Shown here: piece by piece, positions 1 through 8,892 of the stretch
How the letters are laid out: each line of letters starts with the position of its first letter
Numbering within the stretch: the stretch's first letter is position 1
From: Microbacterium pullorum
GTDB taxonomy: Bacteria > Actinomycetota > Actinomycetes > Actinomycetales > Microbacteriaceae
Length of the DNA: 64,000 nt
Direction: 5' to 3'
Assembly (NCBI RefSeq): GCF_014836535.1
Contig: NZ_JACSQP010000003.1
Location: forward strand, 320,966 to 384,965
Program-made: the position numbers and the translations under genes
The notes under the pieces: generated by a model
Told to the model about the DNA's origin: nothing
The model's input: the letters and a program-made list of their open reading frames with translations, nothing else
The model's database searches: none

Positions 1-96
1 TCACGGCTCCCCCCACAGCGCGGATCTTCGGCGTGTCCTCCCCATCTGCGGTTGCTCGATCCCCGCGGCGAACCGCTCAGCGCCGATGCTCAGACC

Positions 97-1050
97 ATGA
101 CCGAACACATCCGACTGATGACGCGGGAACAGTTGCACGAGCGCGGGCTGTCGGGCCGCCAGATCGCGGCATCCGCCGCCGGCGGCACGCTCGTTCGGCT
201 GCGGCGCGGCCTGTACGTCCACACCGGCGATTGGCGCACCGCCCACCCCGAGGGTCGAATCGTCGCCCGAGCCCACGCCCTCGCCGCCGTCTCCGCGACG
301 CGGCCCGTGTTCGCGTATGAAACCGCGCTGGCACTGCACCGACAGCCGCTGTATCGGGCGCGCGACGACCGCGTGCACGTCATCACGGAGGACGGCAGAC
401 CGGGCGCGGCGCACGGCGTTGTGCGACATCGCGGCGACGTCGGCTCCGACGTCGTCGAGGTCGACGGTCTGCTGTGCACGAGCCTGCCGCGCTCAGTGGC
501 AGATATGGCGCGCACGGCGACCTTCGAACAGGCGGTCGCCTCGGCCGATGCCGCGCTTCACACCCTGTTCGCACCGCGGGACGGCTCGTACGACGTGGCG
601 GGCGCAGCGGAGTTCCGCGCGGGACTCCTGCAGATCGTCCGTGACAGCGCGCACGGGATACGTCGCGCCGAACGCGTCGTGGAGTTCGCCGATGGCCGCG
701 CGCATCTGCCCGGCGAGACGATCAGCCGCATACGGCTCGTCGAACTCGGATTCCACCGGATAAGGCTGCAAGTCGCCGTCCCATCACCGTCCGGCGGCAG
801 TTTCTTCGTCGACCTCGCCCTCGATGACGCCGACGCTTTCGGGGAGTTCGACGGATCGATCAAGTACACCGACGGCCGGATGCTGGACGGACGCTCCCGC
901 GCCGAGGTCTTCGACGCCGAGAAGCAGCGTGAGGATTGGATCCGCGGCACGACGCAACGTCGCTACGCCCGATGGGGCTGGTCGCACCTGACCACCGCCG
1001 CGGTGCTCGGGGAGCGTCTGGCTGCCTTCGGCATCCTCCCCCCTCGCTGA
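97..1050 (+). CDS. AbiEi-like N-terminal domain protein with nuclease-like C-terminus
   Basis: 317-residue protein. Residues 8-45 resemble the winged-helix start of AbiEi-type antitoxin proteins (a REQL..RGLSGRQI segment, then LVRLRRGLYV). The C-terminal third contains FFVDLAL, later GEFDGS, and ends ARWGWSHL, which looks like the degenerate PD-(D/E)XK fold seen in DUF559-type proteins. No AbiEii toxin gene is adjacent, so a toxin-antitoxin role is not supported here. A second family member lies at 26.2-27.1 kb. ATG 97 is preceded by a GATGCT hexamer six bases upstream, compatible with a leaderless message; a start at 52 is also open. A three-copy 41-nt repeat follows the gene. Function unknown; the family call is fairly safe, biochemical activity is not. 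Confidence 0.7.
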   Translation: MTEHIRLMTREQLHERGLSGRQIAASAAGGTLVRLRRGLYVHTGDWRTAHPEGRIVARAHALAAVSATRPVFAYETALALHRQPLYRARDDRVHVITEDGRPGAAHGVVRHRGDVGSDVVEVDGLLCTSLPRSVADMARTATFEQAVASADAALHTLFAPRDGSYDVAGAAEFRAGLLQIVRDSAHGIRRAERVVEFADGRAHLPGETISRIRLVELGFHRIRLQVAVPSPSGGSFFVDLALDDADAFGEFDGSIKYTDGRMLDGRSRAEVFDAEKQREDWIRGTTQRRYARWGWSHLTTAAVLGERLAAFGILPPR

Positions 1051-1102
1051 TCCCCGCCCGCCACCGCCCCCTCCCGCGCGGAAGCGCCGGAGTCGCCTAG
1101 GA

Positions 1103-1211
1103 CGGTACCCAGTACGCGCCCCGAACCCCCGTCCACCACGGCCCGGTACCCAATACGCGCCCCGAACCCCGCTACACCGCGTTCCGATACCCGTTACGCG
1201 CCCCGAACCGG
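1103..1211. repeat. Three-copy 41-nt periodic repeat
   Basis: Copies begin at 1103, 1144 and 1185, an exact 41-nt period. The conserved part of each is about 27 nt (core TACGCGCCCCGAACC, preceded by GGTACCCAG or a variant); the 14 nt between copies are not conserved. It fills the gap between two convergent genes (1051-1247). Each copy is AT-interrupted and contains no obvious hairpin, so it is not a terminator. Confidence 0.85.
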
Positions 1212-1247
1212 GCTGTTGGAGGGGACGGGCGTCGGGAGCGAGGCGGC

Positions 1248-3167
1248 TCAGCCGTCGATGACGGCGACCAGCTCGTCCAGGAACGCGGCGAAGTCGGTGC
1301 CGCGGCGGACGATCCGCTGCACACTGTCGCGCTCGCTGAACACCTCGACGAATTGCTCGAACACCGTCTGGAACGCCGCGCGGTCGCTTTCGGAGAAGGC
1401 GGTGAACGCCACCACCTGCACGCGGCCATCGCCCCACCGAATCGACGGCTCGGCGATGCCGATCGCGATCGCGGTGCGGGTCGCGGTCATCCCCAGCGCG
1501 TGCGGCACCGCCAGCGCGTCGGTGAAAGCCGTCGACGACAGCCGCTCCCGCTCGATGGTGCGCTGCACGTAGTCGTCGTCGATCACGCCGTCGGCGACGA
1601 GCAGTCCGCCCAGCCGCCGGATGACGGCTTCTTCGTCGGCGTCGCCGTCGAGACCGCGGATGAACGCGCCCGCGGAGAAGTAGCGCTCGAGCTCCGCCCG
1701 CAGCCGGGCCAGACGCCGCCCGCGGCGCACGCGTCCCGCCGCCGCCTGCACGCGCTCGACGTCGGCGTCGGTGAGGAAGGGCTGGATGCGCACGATCCGC
1801 TCCCCCGGCGTCGGAGGGTCGATCGTGGTGAGCACGAGGTCGGTGTGGATGCCGGCCCAATCCGGATCCGCCCGGGTCTCCACACCGACGACGTCGACGG
1901 CCTGCCCGAGCGAACGGTCGACGCTCGAGCGCAGCAGTTCGTGCAGCTCGTAGTAGCCGGGGCACACGATCGTCGCGGTCAACAGCTCATCGGCACGGCG
2001 GCTGCGCTCCAGTCGTCCGCCGACGTGCATCGCGATGTAGGCGATCTCGTCATCCATCAGCGGGATGCCGAGGCGATCGGCCAGACCGCTGGCGATGAAG
2101 ACGGCGACCTCGAAGATCATCGGGTAGGTCGATTTGAGCGAGCGGGTGAGCGGGTTGCGCGACCACGCCTGTTCCCGGGCACGGTGGCGCAGGTTCTGCA
2201 CGTGAAGGGCCAGTCGCAGGATGAAGTCCTCGTGTGCGATGTCGACGAGGAACTCCGATGCCGCCGCTTCGACGACCTCGCGAACGACCCGCTCCACCTC
2301 GGGGTCCAACCGATCCCGCGCCCGATCGGCCGGGCCTTCACCGGGTGCGACGATGCGGGTGAGGATGAGGGTCGCGAGGTGCGCGAGGTCGCCCGCACCG
2401 AGACTCATGCCGAAGTGCGCGACGCTCAGTCGGTCGATGAGCGCGCTGATCTCCGCGCGCGCCGCGTCGCCGTCGGGCTCGCCACCCTCCAGTGCGCGGT
2501 CCCGTGAGACCCGGTCGGCGGCGATGGCGATGTGCATGACGACGTCGGCGATGCCGAGTTCGTTGACGAAGTAGCCGAGGTCCCCGAGTCCGGCGACGAG
2601 TTCGGATTTGAACGGCCCGAACGCCTGCGCGCCGATCGACTGCGTGCCGAGGGTGCGCCGCAGCACTTCGAGGTCGAAGGAGCCTGCTTCCATCTCGTCG
2701 TGCGCGAGCCGGCTGAGCAGCCGTCGCTGCGCGGCCTCGGTGCCGCGCAGCCGCGCGCGGGATGCCGAGCGCTCCAGCGTCAGATCGGTACCGCCGAGCA
2801 GACCCCGCACGCGGGCGAGGTCGGCGTCGATGGTGGCGGGACTCACATACAGCCTGTCAGCGGTCTCGAACACGTCGATGCCGTCGTCAGCATCGAGCAG
2901 CATGCGCACGAGGGAGTGAAGCCGGTCGCGCGGTGTGCTCGACTCGGTACCGGCGCGCAGCGCCGCCGTGGCATCCGCCCCCGCCCGGTAGCCCTGGGGC
3001 CCGGACTCCACCGCGGTACCGCCCGGCACCCGGGCGTTGAGCGCGGTGACGTAGCTGCGCACGCTGCGCGGGGTGACCCCCAGCGCATCGGCGATGGTCG
3101 CGGCCGTGCGCCATTGGCCGTCGCGGGTGAGCAGCATGAGCAGACGATCCTGCCTTGCTCGTGTCAC
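1248..3167 (-). CDS. mtlR: MtlR-type PRD transcriptional regulator of mannitol PTS
   Basis: 639-residue BglG/MtlR family regulator. Domain order: HTH (about 1-65), PRD1 (about 190-290, with LGYFVNELG and the histidine of MHIAIAADR), PRD2 (about 300-400, LALHVQNL and IAMHVGGR), an EIIB-like domain (about 405-495, Cys in TIVCPGY) and an EIIA-type domain (about 500-639, His in AVPHALG). These histidines and the cysteine are the usual PTS phosphorylation sites through which sugar availability is sensed. GTG start at 3167. It is divergent from the PTS operon beginning at 3306, so activation of that operon is the likely role (inferred). In Gram-positive bacteria MtlR proteins act as DNA-binding activators rather than as RNA antiterminators. 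Confidence 0.88.
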   Translation of the reverse strand: MTRARQDRLLMLLTRDGQWRTAATIADALGVTPRSVRSYVTALNARVPGGTAVESGPQGYRAGADATAALRAGTESSTPRDRLHSLVRMLLDADDGIDVFETADRLYVSPATIDADLARVRGLLGGTDLTLERSASRARLRGTEAAQRRLLSRLAHDEMEAGSFDLEVLRRTLGTQSIGAQAFGPFKSELVAGLGDLGYFVNELGIADVVMHIAIAADRVSRDRALEGGEPDGDAARAEISALIDRLSVAHFGMSLGAGDLAHLATLILTRIVAPGEGPADRARDRLDPEVERVVREVVEAAASEFLVDIAHEDFILRLALHVQNLRHRAREQAWSRNPLTRSLKSTYPMIFEVAVFIASGLADRLGIPLMDDEIAYIAMHVGGRLERSRRADELLTATIVCPGYYELHELLRSSVDRSLGQAVDVVGVETRADPDWAGIHTDLVLTTIDPPTPGERIVRIQPFLTDADVERVQAAAGRVRRGRRLARLRAELERYFSAGAFIRGLDGDADEEAVIRRLGGLLVADGVIDDDYVQRTIERERLSSTAFTDALAVPHALGMTATRTAIAIGIAEPSIRWGDGRVQVVAFTAFSESDRAAFQTVFEQFVEVFSERDSVQRIVRRGTDFAAFLDELVAVIDG

Positions 3168-3253
3168 GTGGTCCCCCGACGCCTGAAACCTGAAGTCTGG
3201 AACCAGTCAACCACGCGTCCTGCGCTCTTCCGCCCCCGCGGAAGCAACCCTGG

Positions 3254-3282
3254 TTGTCCGGTCACAGTCCTTTCACGAGAAT
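3254..3282 (+). promoter_or_regulatory. Probable promoter of the PTS/mannitol operon
   Basis: TTGTCC (3254-3259) and GAGAAT (3277-3282) are separated by 17 nt, 23 nt upstream of ATG 3306. Just upstream is a 7-bp inverted repeat CTTCCGC/GCGGAAG (3227-3244) that could belong to a regulator site. Confidence 0.45.
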
Positions 3283-3305
3283 GGGGGGAGCAGGGAGGAA
3301 GGTCG

Positions 3306-3623
3306 ATGAGGATCCTCGTCGTGTGCGGAGCGGGTGCGTCCAGTACGTTCGTCGCGCAACGCGTACGTCGCGCCGCGAGCGATCACGGCCTGCCGTATGC
3401 GGCTTTCGCCGGCACCGAGCAATCGCTGCCGAGCGATCTGGATGCGGCCGACGTCGTGCTGGTGGGCCCCCACCTCGCACACGCGCTGGAGCGGATCCAG
3501 CACGAGGCCGACCGACGAGGCACCGCCGTGGTGCTCCTTCCCGCAGACATCTTCAGCGACCGCGACGGCACCCGAACCCTCACGGTCGTGCAGGAGGCCT
3601 TGAAGGAAAGGGAAGCGTCATGA
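3306..3623 (+). CDS. PTS EIIB component, lactose/cellobiose class (orphan)
   Basis: 105-residue stand-alone EIIB. The N-terminus MRILVVCGAGASST carries the phosphocysteine loop (Cys7) typical of lactose/cellobiose-type IIB domains, followed by the D-ADVVLVGPH strand. No matching EIIC or EIIA of that class lies next to it: downstream are HPr, Enzyme I and the mannitol-class permease, which has its own IIB domain. It may serve a permease elsewhere or act as a regulatory phosphocarrier. RBS GGGAGGAAGG precedes ATG 3306. The stop overlaps the HPr start (3620-3623), so it is the first gene of the operon. Confidence 0.8.
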   Translation: MRILVVCGAGASSTFVAQRVRRAASDHGLPYAAFAGTEQSLPSDLDAADVVLVGPHLAHALERIQHEADRRGTAVVLLPADIFSDRDGTRTLTVVQEALKEREAS

Positions 3624-3895
3624 CCCAGCTCACCCGCACGGTCCGCGTCGGCTCGTCTCACGGCCTGCACGCTCGCCCCGCCAAGCTCTTCGCGCAGGCG
3701 GCGAAGGATTCCGGCATCCCGATCACGATTTCCAAGGACGCCGGGACGCCCACGAATGCTGCGAGCATCCTCGGCGTCATCGCGCTGGGTGTGGAGCGTG
3801 GCGACTACGTCACACTCACTGCGGACGGCGACGGAGCCGAGGCCGCACTCGACGCGCTCGCCGAGCTGCTCGCCACCGATTTCGACTCCGAATGA
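3620..3895 (+). CDS. ptsH: Phosphocarrier protein HPr
   Basis: 91 residues, the family's normal size. The active-site motif GLHARPA places the phosphorylated histidine at residue 17 (equivalent to His15), and a serine in AASILGV sits at the position of the regulatory Ser46. HPr receives phosphate from Enzyme I (next gene) and passes it to EIIA proteins such as MtlF. It overlaps the upstream EIIB gene by 4 nt and lies 17 nt before ptsI, so the genes are co-transcribed. Confidence 0.95.
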   Translation: MTQLTRTVRVGSSHGLHARPAKLFAQAAKDSGIPITISKDAGTPTNAASILGVIALGVERGDYVTLTADGDGAEAALDALAELLATDFDSE

Positions 3896-3912
3896 CCGAC
3901 GAAGGAGACATG

Positions 3913-5586
3913 ATGAGTGAACTGCGCGGAGTGGGCATCGGACTGGGCGTCGCCCAGGGACCGGTCGCGCGCATGGCCGAGCCCCTGCCCGCCCCCGCCG
4001 ACACGGCGAGCGAGCAGACGGCCGAGCAGGAGCGAGAGCGTGCGCGCGCGGCGGTGACCGCCGTCGCCCGCGAGCTCGAGCAACGAGGTGCGAAGGCCGG
4101 TGGCGCCGCCCGCGACGTGCTCGAGGCGCAGGCCATGATGGCCGAGGACCCGTCGCTGCTGACCGAGGTCGATGCGCGCATCGCGCAGGGCAAGACGGCG
4201 GAGTTCGCCGTGTTCGACGCATTCGCGACGTTCCGCGAGCAGCTGACGGCGATGGGCGGCTACCTCGGCGAGCGCGCCGCGGACCTCGACGATGTGGCCC
4301 AGCGGGTCATCGCGCATCTGCGCGGTGTGCCCGCCCCCGGCGTCCCCGACCCCGGTCACCCCTTCGTGCTCGTCGCGAAGGACCTCGCCCCCGCCGACAC
4401 GGCCCTGCTCGACCTCGACAAGGTGCTCGCCCTGGTCACCACCGAGGGCGGACCCACCTCGCACACCGCGATCCTCGCCCGCGAGAAGTCGATCGTCGCC
4501 GTCGTCGGCGCGGTCGGGGCGAAGGACCTCGCCGACGGCGAGACGGTGATCGTGGATGCCGCGGCGGGGGTCGTGACCACGTCGCCGAGCGAAGAGGACC
4601 TCGCCCGGGCGCAGAACCGTGCCGACGCCCGCGCGTCTGCGGCGTCCGCCCCGATCACCCCCGGCGCGCTGGCCGACGGCACCCCGGTGCCGCTGCTGGC
4701 CAACCTCGGCAAGCCCGAGGGCGCCGAAGAAGCGGTCGCGCTGGGCGCGGAGGGCGTGGGCCTGTTCCGCACCGAGTTCCTCTTCCTCTCTTCCAGCTCC
4801 GCGCCGACGGTGGAGCAGCAGCGCGAGACGTACACGAAGATGCTGGCCGCCTTCCCGGGCAAGAAGGTCGTCGTGCGGGTGCTCGACGCCGGCGCCGACA
4901 AGCCGCTGGCCTTCCTCAATGACGCGCACGAGGAGAACCCGGCGCTGGGGCTCCGGGGGCTGCGCGCCCTGCGCGCGAGCGAGGACATCCTGCGCGAGCA
5001 GCTGACGGCGCTGGCGCAGGCGGATGCCGCGACAGAGGCCGACCTCTGGGTCATGGCGCCGATGGTGTCCACCGTCGAGGAGACGCGGTACTTCACCGAG
5101 ATGGCCCGCGACTACGGCATCAAGACCGCCGGCGTCATGGTGGAGGTGCCCTCGTCGGCGCTGCTGGCCGACAAGGTGCTCCAGATCGCCGACTTCGCCT
5201 CGATCGGCACGAACGACCTCACCCAGTACACCCTCGCCGCCGACCGGCTGCTCGGCTCGGTCGCGGCCTTCCAGGACCCGTGGCACCCCGCCGTGCTGCG
5301 CCTGATCCGTGAGGTGGGCGAGGCCGGCGCCGCCCACGACAAGCCGGTGGGCATCTGCGGCGAGGCGGCCGCAGACCCGCTGCTGGCCGTCGTGCTGGTG
5401 GGCCTGGGAGCCAAGACGCTCTCCATGGCGCCCACGGCGCTGGCCGACGTGCGCGCCAGCCTGCTCGATCACACGCTTCACGATGCGCGCCGCATCGCTC
5501 AAGCCGCCCTCACCGCCGATGACGCAGCGGGGGCCCGCCTCGCGGCCCAGCAGACCGCAACCCGAGAGAAGGAGACACTGTCATGA
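3913..5586 (+). CDS. ptsI: PTS Enzyme I (phosphoenolpyruvate-protein phosphotransferase)
   Basis: About 557 residues. The phospho-histidine motif GGPTSHTAI places the active His near residue 184, followed by the PEP-binding TIM barrel with FRTEFLF, GTNDLTQY and the catalytic Cys of GICGEAA. It autophosphorylates with PEP and charges HPr. RBS GAAGGAGA (3901-3908) fits ATG 3913 (or ATG 3910); an in-frame ATG at 3892 overlapping ptsH is less likely. The stop overlaps mtlA (5583-5586). Finding EI and HPr inside a mannitol operon suggests mannitol is a main PTS sugar for this organism (inference). Confidence 0.95.
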   Translation: MSELRGVGIGLGVAQGPVARMAEPLPAPADTASEQTAEQERERARAAVTAVARELEQRGAKAGGAARDVLEAQAMMAEDPSLLTEVDARIAQGKTAEFAVFDAFATFREQLTAMGGYLGERAADLDDVAQRVIAHLRGVPAPGVPDPGHPFVLVAKDLAPADTALLDLDKVLALVTTEGGPTSHTAILAREKSIVAVVGAVGAKDLADGETVIVDAAAGVVTTSPSEEDLARAQNRADARASAASAPITPGALADGTPVPLLANLGKPEGAEEAVALGAEGVGLFRTEFLFLSSSSAPTVEQQRETYTKMLAAFPGKKVVVRVLDAGADKPLAFLNDAHEENPALGLRGLRALRASEDILREQLTALAQADAATEADLWVMAPMVSTVEETRYFTEMARDYGIKTAGVMVEVPSSALLADKVLQIADFASIGTNDLTQYTLAADRLLGSVAAFQDPWHPAVLRLIREVGEAGAAHDKPVGICGEAAADPLLAVVLVGLGAKTLSMAPTALADVRASLLDHTLHDARRIAQAALTADDAAGARLAAQQTATREKETLS

Positions 5587-7139
5587 CATCGTCGTCTACG
5601 CCCGCAGCGGGCGGGAGCCGGGCAAAGGTCGGAGTGCAACGCTTCGGCACGTTCCTGTCCGGCATGATCATGCCGAACATCCCCGCCCTCATCGCGTGGG
5701 GCATCTTCACCGCCTTCTTCATCGAGAAGGGCTTCACCCCCAACGCCGATCTGTCCACGATCGTCGGACCGTTCATCCACTACCTGCTGCCGATCATCAT
5801 CGGCTACACCGGCGGCACGATCATCTACGGTGTGCGCGGCGGCGTCGTCGCTTCCATCGCGACCATGGGTGCCATCGCCGGCTCCGACCTGCTGATCGCG
5901 AACTTCAACGCTTCGCTGCCCGAAGGCGCCGACCAGCTCGGGCAGGTGCACATGTTCATCGGCGCGATGGCCATGGCCCCGCTCGCGGCCTACACGATGA
6001 AGTGGCTCGACGGCCTGTGGGAGGGCAAGATCAAGGCGGGCTTCGAGATGCTCGTCAACATGTTCTCGGCCGGCATCTGGGGCTTCGTCATGGCCGTCGT
6101 CGGGTTCTACCCGGTCGCATGGCTCGTGAACGGCCTCATGGGGATCCTCAGCAACGCCGTGAACTGGCTGGTCGAGCTGAACCTGCTGCCGCTGACGAGC
6201 ATCCTGATCGAGCCGGCGAAGGTGCTGTTCCTCAACAACGCCATCAACCACGGTGTGCTCACGCCGCTGGGCATCCAGCAGGCCGCCGACGAGGGCTCCT
6301 CGATCCTGTTCCTGCTCGAGGCCAACCCCGGCCCGGGCCTCGGCCTGCTCCTGGCGTTCGCGTTCTTCGGTCTCGGTGCCGCACGCGCCTCGGCTCCCGG
6401 CGCCGCGCTCATCCAGTTCGTCGGCGGCATCCACGAGGTGTACTTCCCGTACGCCCTCATGAAGCCGGTCCTCATCCTCGCCCTCATCGGCGGCGGCATG
6501 ACCGGCGTCACCACCAACATGCTGCTGGGCGGGGCGCTGCGCGCCCCCGCCGCTCCGGGAAGCATCCTCGCGGTCATCGCGCAGACGGCATCGGGCGCCT
6601 ATTTCGCCGTGATCCTGTCGGTGATCCTCTCGGCTGCCGTGACGTTCGTCATCGCGGCGCTGATCCTGCGGGCCTCCCGCAAGCGGGATCTCGCGGCGTT
6701 GGCGGCGACCGATGACGCCTTCGGCGAGGCCATCACCCAGACCGAGGCGGCCAAGGGCAAGTCCTCCGACGCGCTGGGCAACCTGCGCGGCGGCGCGGCG
6801 ACCGCAGCCGACGGCGGCATCGAGCCGGCGGTGATGACCGAGCGCCAGATCAAGAACATCGTGTTCGCGTGCGACGCGGGCATGGGGTCGTCGGCCATGG
6901 GTGCCAGCGTGCTGCGCAACAAGATGAAGAAGGCGGGCCTCGAGGACGTCACGGTCGTCAACAAGGCGATCGCGAACCTCGACTCCTCCGCGGACCTCGT
7001 CATCACGCAGAACCAGCTCACCGAGCGCGCCCGTCAGCAGACGCCGAACGCGGTGCACGTCTCGGTGGACAACTTCATGAACTCCCCGAAGTACGAGGAG
7101 GTCGTGGACCTCGTCCGCTCCCAGCACGACGGGGCGTGA
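5583..7139 (+). CDS. mtlA: PTS mannitol permease, EIICB
   Basis: 518 residues. The membrane EIIC part (about 1-380, multiple hydrophobic segments, starting RFGTFLSGMIMPNI) is followed by a linker and an EIIB domain from about residue 420 (NIVFACDAGMGSSAMG, phosphocysteine at residue 430). It imports mannitol and releases mannitol-1-phosphate. The EIIA part is separate (mtlF), as in many Gram-positive bacteria. Translationally coupled to ptsI by an ATGA overlap. Confidence 0.95.
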   Translation: MTSSSTPAAGGSRAKVGVQRFGTFLSGMIMPNIPALIAWGIFTAFFIEKGFTPNADLSTIVGPFIHYLLPIIIGYTGGTIIYGVRGGVVASIATMGAIAGSDLLIANFNASLPEGADQLGQVHMFIGAMAMAPLAAYTMKWLDGLWEGKIKAGFEMLVNMFSAGIWGFVMAVVGFYPVAWLVNGLMGILSNAVNWLVELNLLPLTSILIEPAKVLFLNNAINHGVLTPLGIQQAADEGSSILFLLEANPGPGLGLLLAFAFFGLGAARASAPGAALIQFVGGIHEVYFPYALMKPVLILALIGGGMTGVTTNMLLGGALRAPAAPGSILAVIAQTASGAYFAVILSVILSAAVTFVIAALILRASRKRDLAALAATDDAFGEAITQTEAAKGKSSDALGNLRGGAATAADGGIEPAVMTERQIKNIVFACDAGMGSSAMGASVLRNKMKKAGLEDVTVVNKAIANLDSSADLVITQNQLTERARQQTPNAVHVSVDNFMNSPKYEEVVDLVRSQHDGA

Positions 7140-7146
7140 CAGCACG

Positions 7147-7181
7147 CCGTGGGCCGGTGGTGTGATGCCGCCGGCCCACGG
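7147..7181 (+). terminator. Intra-operon stem-loop between mtlA and mtlF
   Basis: Perfect 11-bp inverted repeat (7147-7157 with 7171-7181) that can be extended inward by three pairs. There is no U-tract, so it may be a partial terminator or an mRNA-stabilising hairpin rather than a full stop. Confidence 0.5.
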
Positions 7182-7303
7182 CCTCGCCCGCTCGACCGCT
7201 ATGGCGGTCGCCGGGCAGTGCGCAAGCCCTCGTCGGGCGGCGCATGACCTGTGACAGTGGAGGAACGGATGCCACGGCATCCGTCCGAAGGAAGGGACAA
7301 GAC

Positions 7304-7744
7304 ATGGCACGTGATGTGCTCAGCGTGGGACAGGTCCGCATCCATGCGGGTTCGGTGAGTCGTGAGGACGCCATGAAGGAGGCGGCCGACATCCTGCAGG
7401 CCGCCGGCGCCGTCACCGGCGCGTACTTCGACGCGATGCAGCAGCGCGAGGAGACGGTCTCGACCTACATGGGCAACGAGCTGGCCATCCCCCACGGCAC
7501 CAACGAGACGAAGGACGCGATCCTCGAATCGGCCCTGTCGTTCGTGCGTTATGACGGCGGCGTCGACTGGGACGGCAACCCCGTGACCTTCGTCGTGGGC
7601 ATCGCGGGCAAGGGCGACGAGCACCTCGAGATCCTGTCCCAGATCGCCCTGCTCTTCTCCGACGACGACGAGGTGGAAAAGCTCAAGCAGGCACAGACGC
7701 CCGAAGAGCTCTTCGCCCTCCTGTCGACCGTCAACGCATCATGA
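7304..7744 (+). CDS. mtlF: PTS mannitol EIIA
   Basis: 146-residue EIIA of the fructose/mannitol class. The phospho-histidine is residue 64 in NELAIPHGT. It takes phosphate from HPr and passes it to the EIIB domain of MtlA. A GAAGGAAGGGA ribosome site precedes ATG 7304. A 164-nt gap containing a hairpin separates it from mtlA. Its stop overlaps mtlD (7741-7744). Confidence 0.93.
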   Translation: MARDVLSVGQVRIHAGSVSREDAMKEAADILQAAGAVTGAYFDAMQQREETVSTYMGNELAIPHGTNETKDAILESALSFVRYDGGVDWDGNPVTFVVGIAGKGDEHLEILSQIALLFSDDDEVEKLKQAQTPEELFALLSTVNAS

Positions 7745-8892
7745 AGGCCGTCCACTTCGGCGCCGGCAACATCGGGCGCGGCTTCGTCGGCCTGCTGCTG
7801 CACGAGGGCGGCTACGACCTCGTCTTCTCCGACGTGCAGGCCCCGCTCGTCGATGCGATCAACGCCGCCGACTCGTACACCGTGCACGAGGTCGGCGAGG
7901 GCGGCACCGACAAGGTCGTGACCCGCTTCCGCGCGATCAACAGCCAGACCGATCCGCAGCAGGTCATCGACGAGGTCGCCACGGCCGATGTCGTCACCAC
8001 CGCGGTCGGACCCACCGTGCTGCGTTTCGTCGCCCCGCACCTGGTCGCCGGCCTGGCGATGCGCGACCCTGCGCTCCCGCCGCTGAAGATCATGGCGTGC
8101 GAGAACGCGATCAACGCCACCGACGTGCTGCGCGACGAGATCCGTGCGCAGGCGGAGGACGGGTGGGATGCCATCGCCGGCCGCGCCATCTTCGCCAACA
8201 CCGCCGTGGACCGCATCGTGCCCGCCCAGGCACCCGGCGAGGGCGTGGACGTCACGGTGGAGCCGTTCTACGAGTGGGCCATCGAGAGCGCGCCGTTCGG
8301 GGGTGAGCTGCCCTCGATCCCGGGCGCGCACTTCGTCGGCGACCTGGCGCCCTACATCGAACGCAAGCTCTTCACGGTGAACACCGGCCACGCCGCGACC
8401 GCGTACTTCGGCGCCCGCGCCGGGGTGGACACGATCGCCGCCGCGTTGTCGGACCCCGCCATCGCCGCGGCGGTCGCTGCGGCGCTCGAGGAGACCTCCG
8501 CGCTGCTGGTCGCCAAGCACGGCCTCGACGCGCGCGAGATGGCCGACTACCGCGCCACGATCCTGCGCCGCTTCGCCAACCCCGCCCTGCCTGACACGGT
8601 GTGGCGGGTGGGACGGCAGCCGCTGCGCAAACTCTCGCGACACGAGCGGTTCGTCGGGCCCGCGGCAGAAGCCGCCGAACGTGGGCTGTCGGTGGACGGG
8701 CTCGTGGCCGCCATGGCCGCCGCGCTCGAATTCGACGACCCCGAGGACCCGCAGTCGGTCGACCTGCAGCGGCTGCTGCGCGAGCAGGATGCCGCGACGT
8801 TCACGGCGTCGGTCACGGGTCTCGAACCCGGCCACCCTCTCGTGCCCGCTGTGCTCGCCGCCGTACAGGCCCGCCAGGGCGCGCTGTCTTGA
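7741..8892 (+). CDS. mtlD: Mannitol-1-phosphate 5-dehydrogenase
   Basis: 383 residues. The N-terminal Rossmann fold (MKAVHFGAGNIGRG) binds NAD; the C-terminal half is the polyol dehydrogenase helical domain. It converts mannitol-1-phosphate made by MtlA/MtlF to fructose-6-phosphate, closing the pathway encoded by the operon. ATGA overlap with mtlF. Confidence 0.95.
   Translation: MKAVHFGAGNIGRGFVGLLLHEGGYDLVFSDVQAPLVDAINAADSYTVHEVGEGGTDKVVTRFRAINSQTDPQQVIDEVATADVVTTAVGPTVLRFVAPHLVAGLAMRDPALPPLKIMACENAINATDVLRDEIRAQAEDGWDAIAGRAIFANTAVDRIVPAQAPGEGVDVTVEPFYEWAIESAPFGGELPSIPGAHFVGDLAPYIERKLFTVNTGHAATAYFGARAGVDTIAAALSDPAIAAAVAAALEETSALLVAKHGLDAREMADYRATILRRFANPALPDTVWRVGRQPLRKLSRHERFVGPAAEAAERGLSVDGLVAAMAAALEFDDPEDPQSVDLQRLLREQDAATFTASVTGLEPGHPLVPAVLAAVQARQGALS

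Noticed and set aside
1..429. 142-residue minus-strand frame at the window edge
   Set aside because: Mostly antisense to the AbiEi-like gene, with no recognisable motif; positions 1-96 hold nothing I can support.
97..1050. Type IV toxin-antitoxin (AbiE) system
   Set aside because: Only the AbiEi-like part is present at either locus; no AbiEii nucleotidyltransferase toxin lies nearby and the C-terminus looks like a nuclease fold instead.
1103..1211. Possible small CRISPR array
   Set aside because: Three blocks with 14-nt gaps, too short for spacers; no cas genes; blocks not palindromic.
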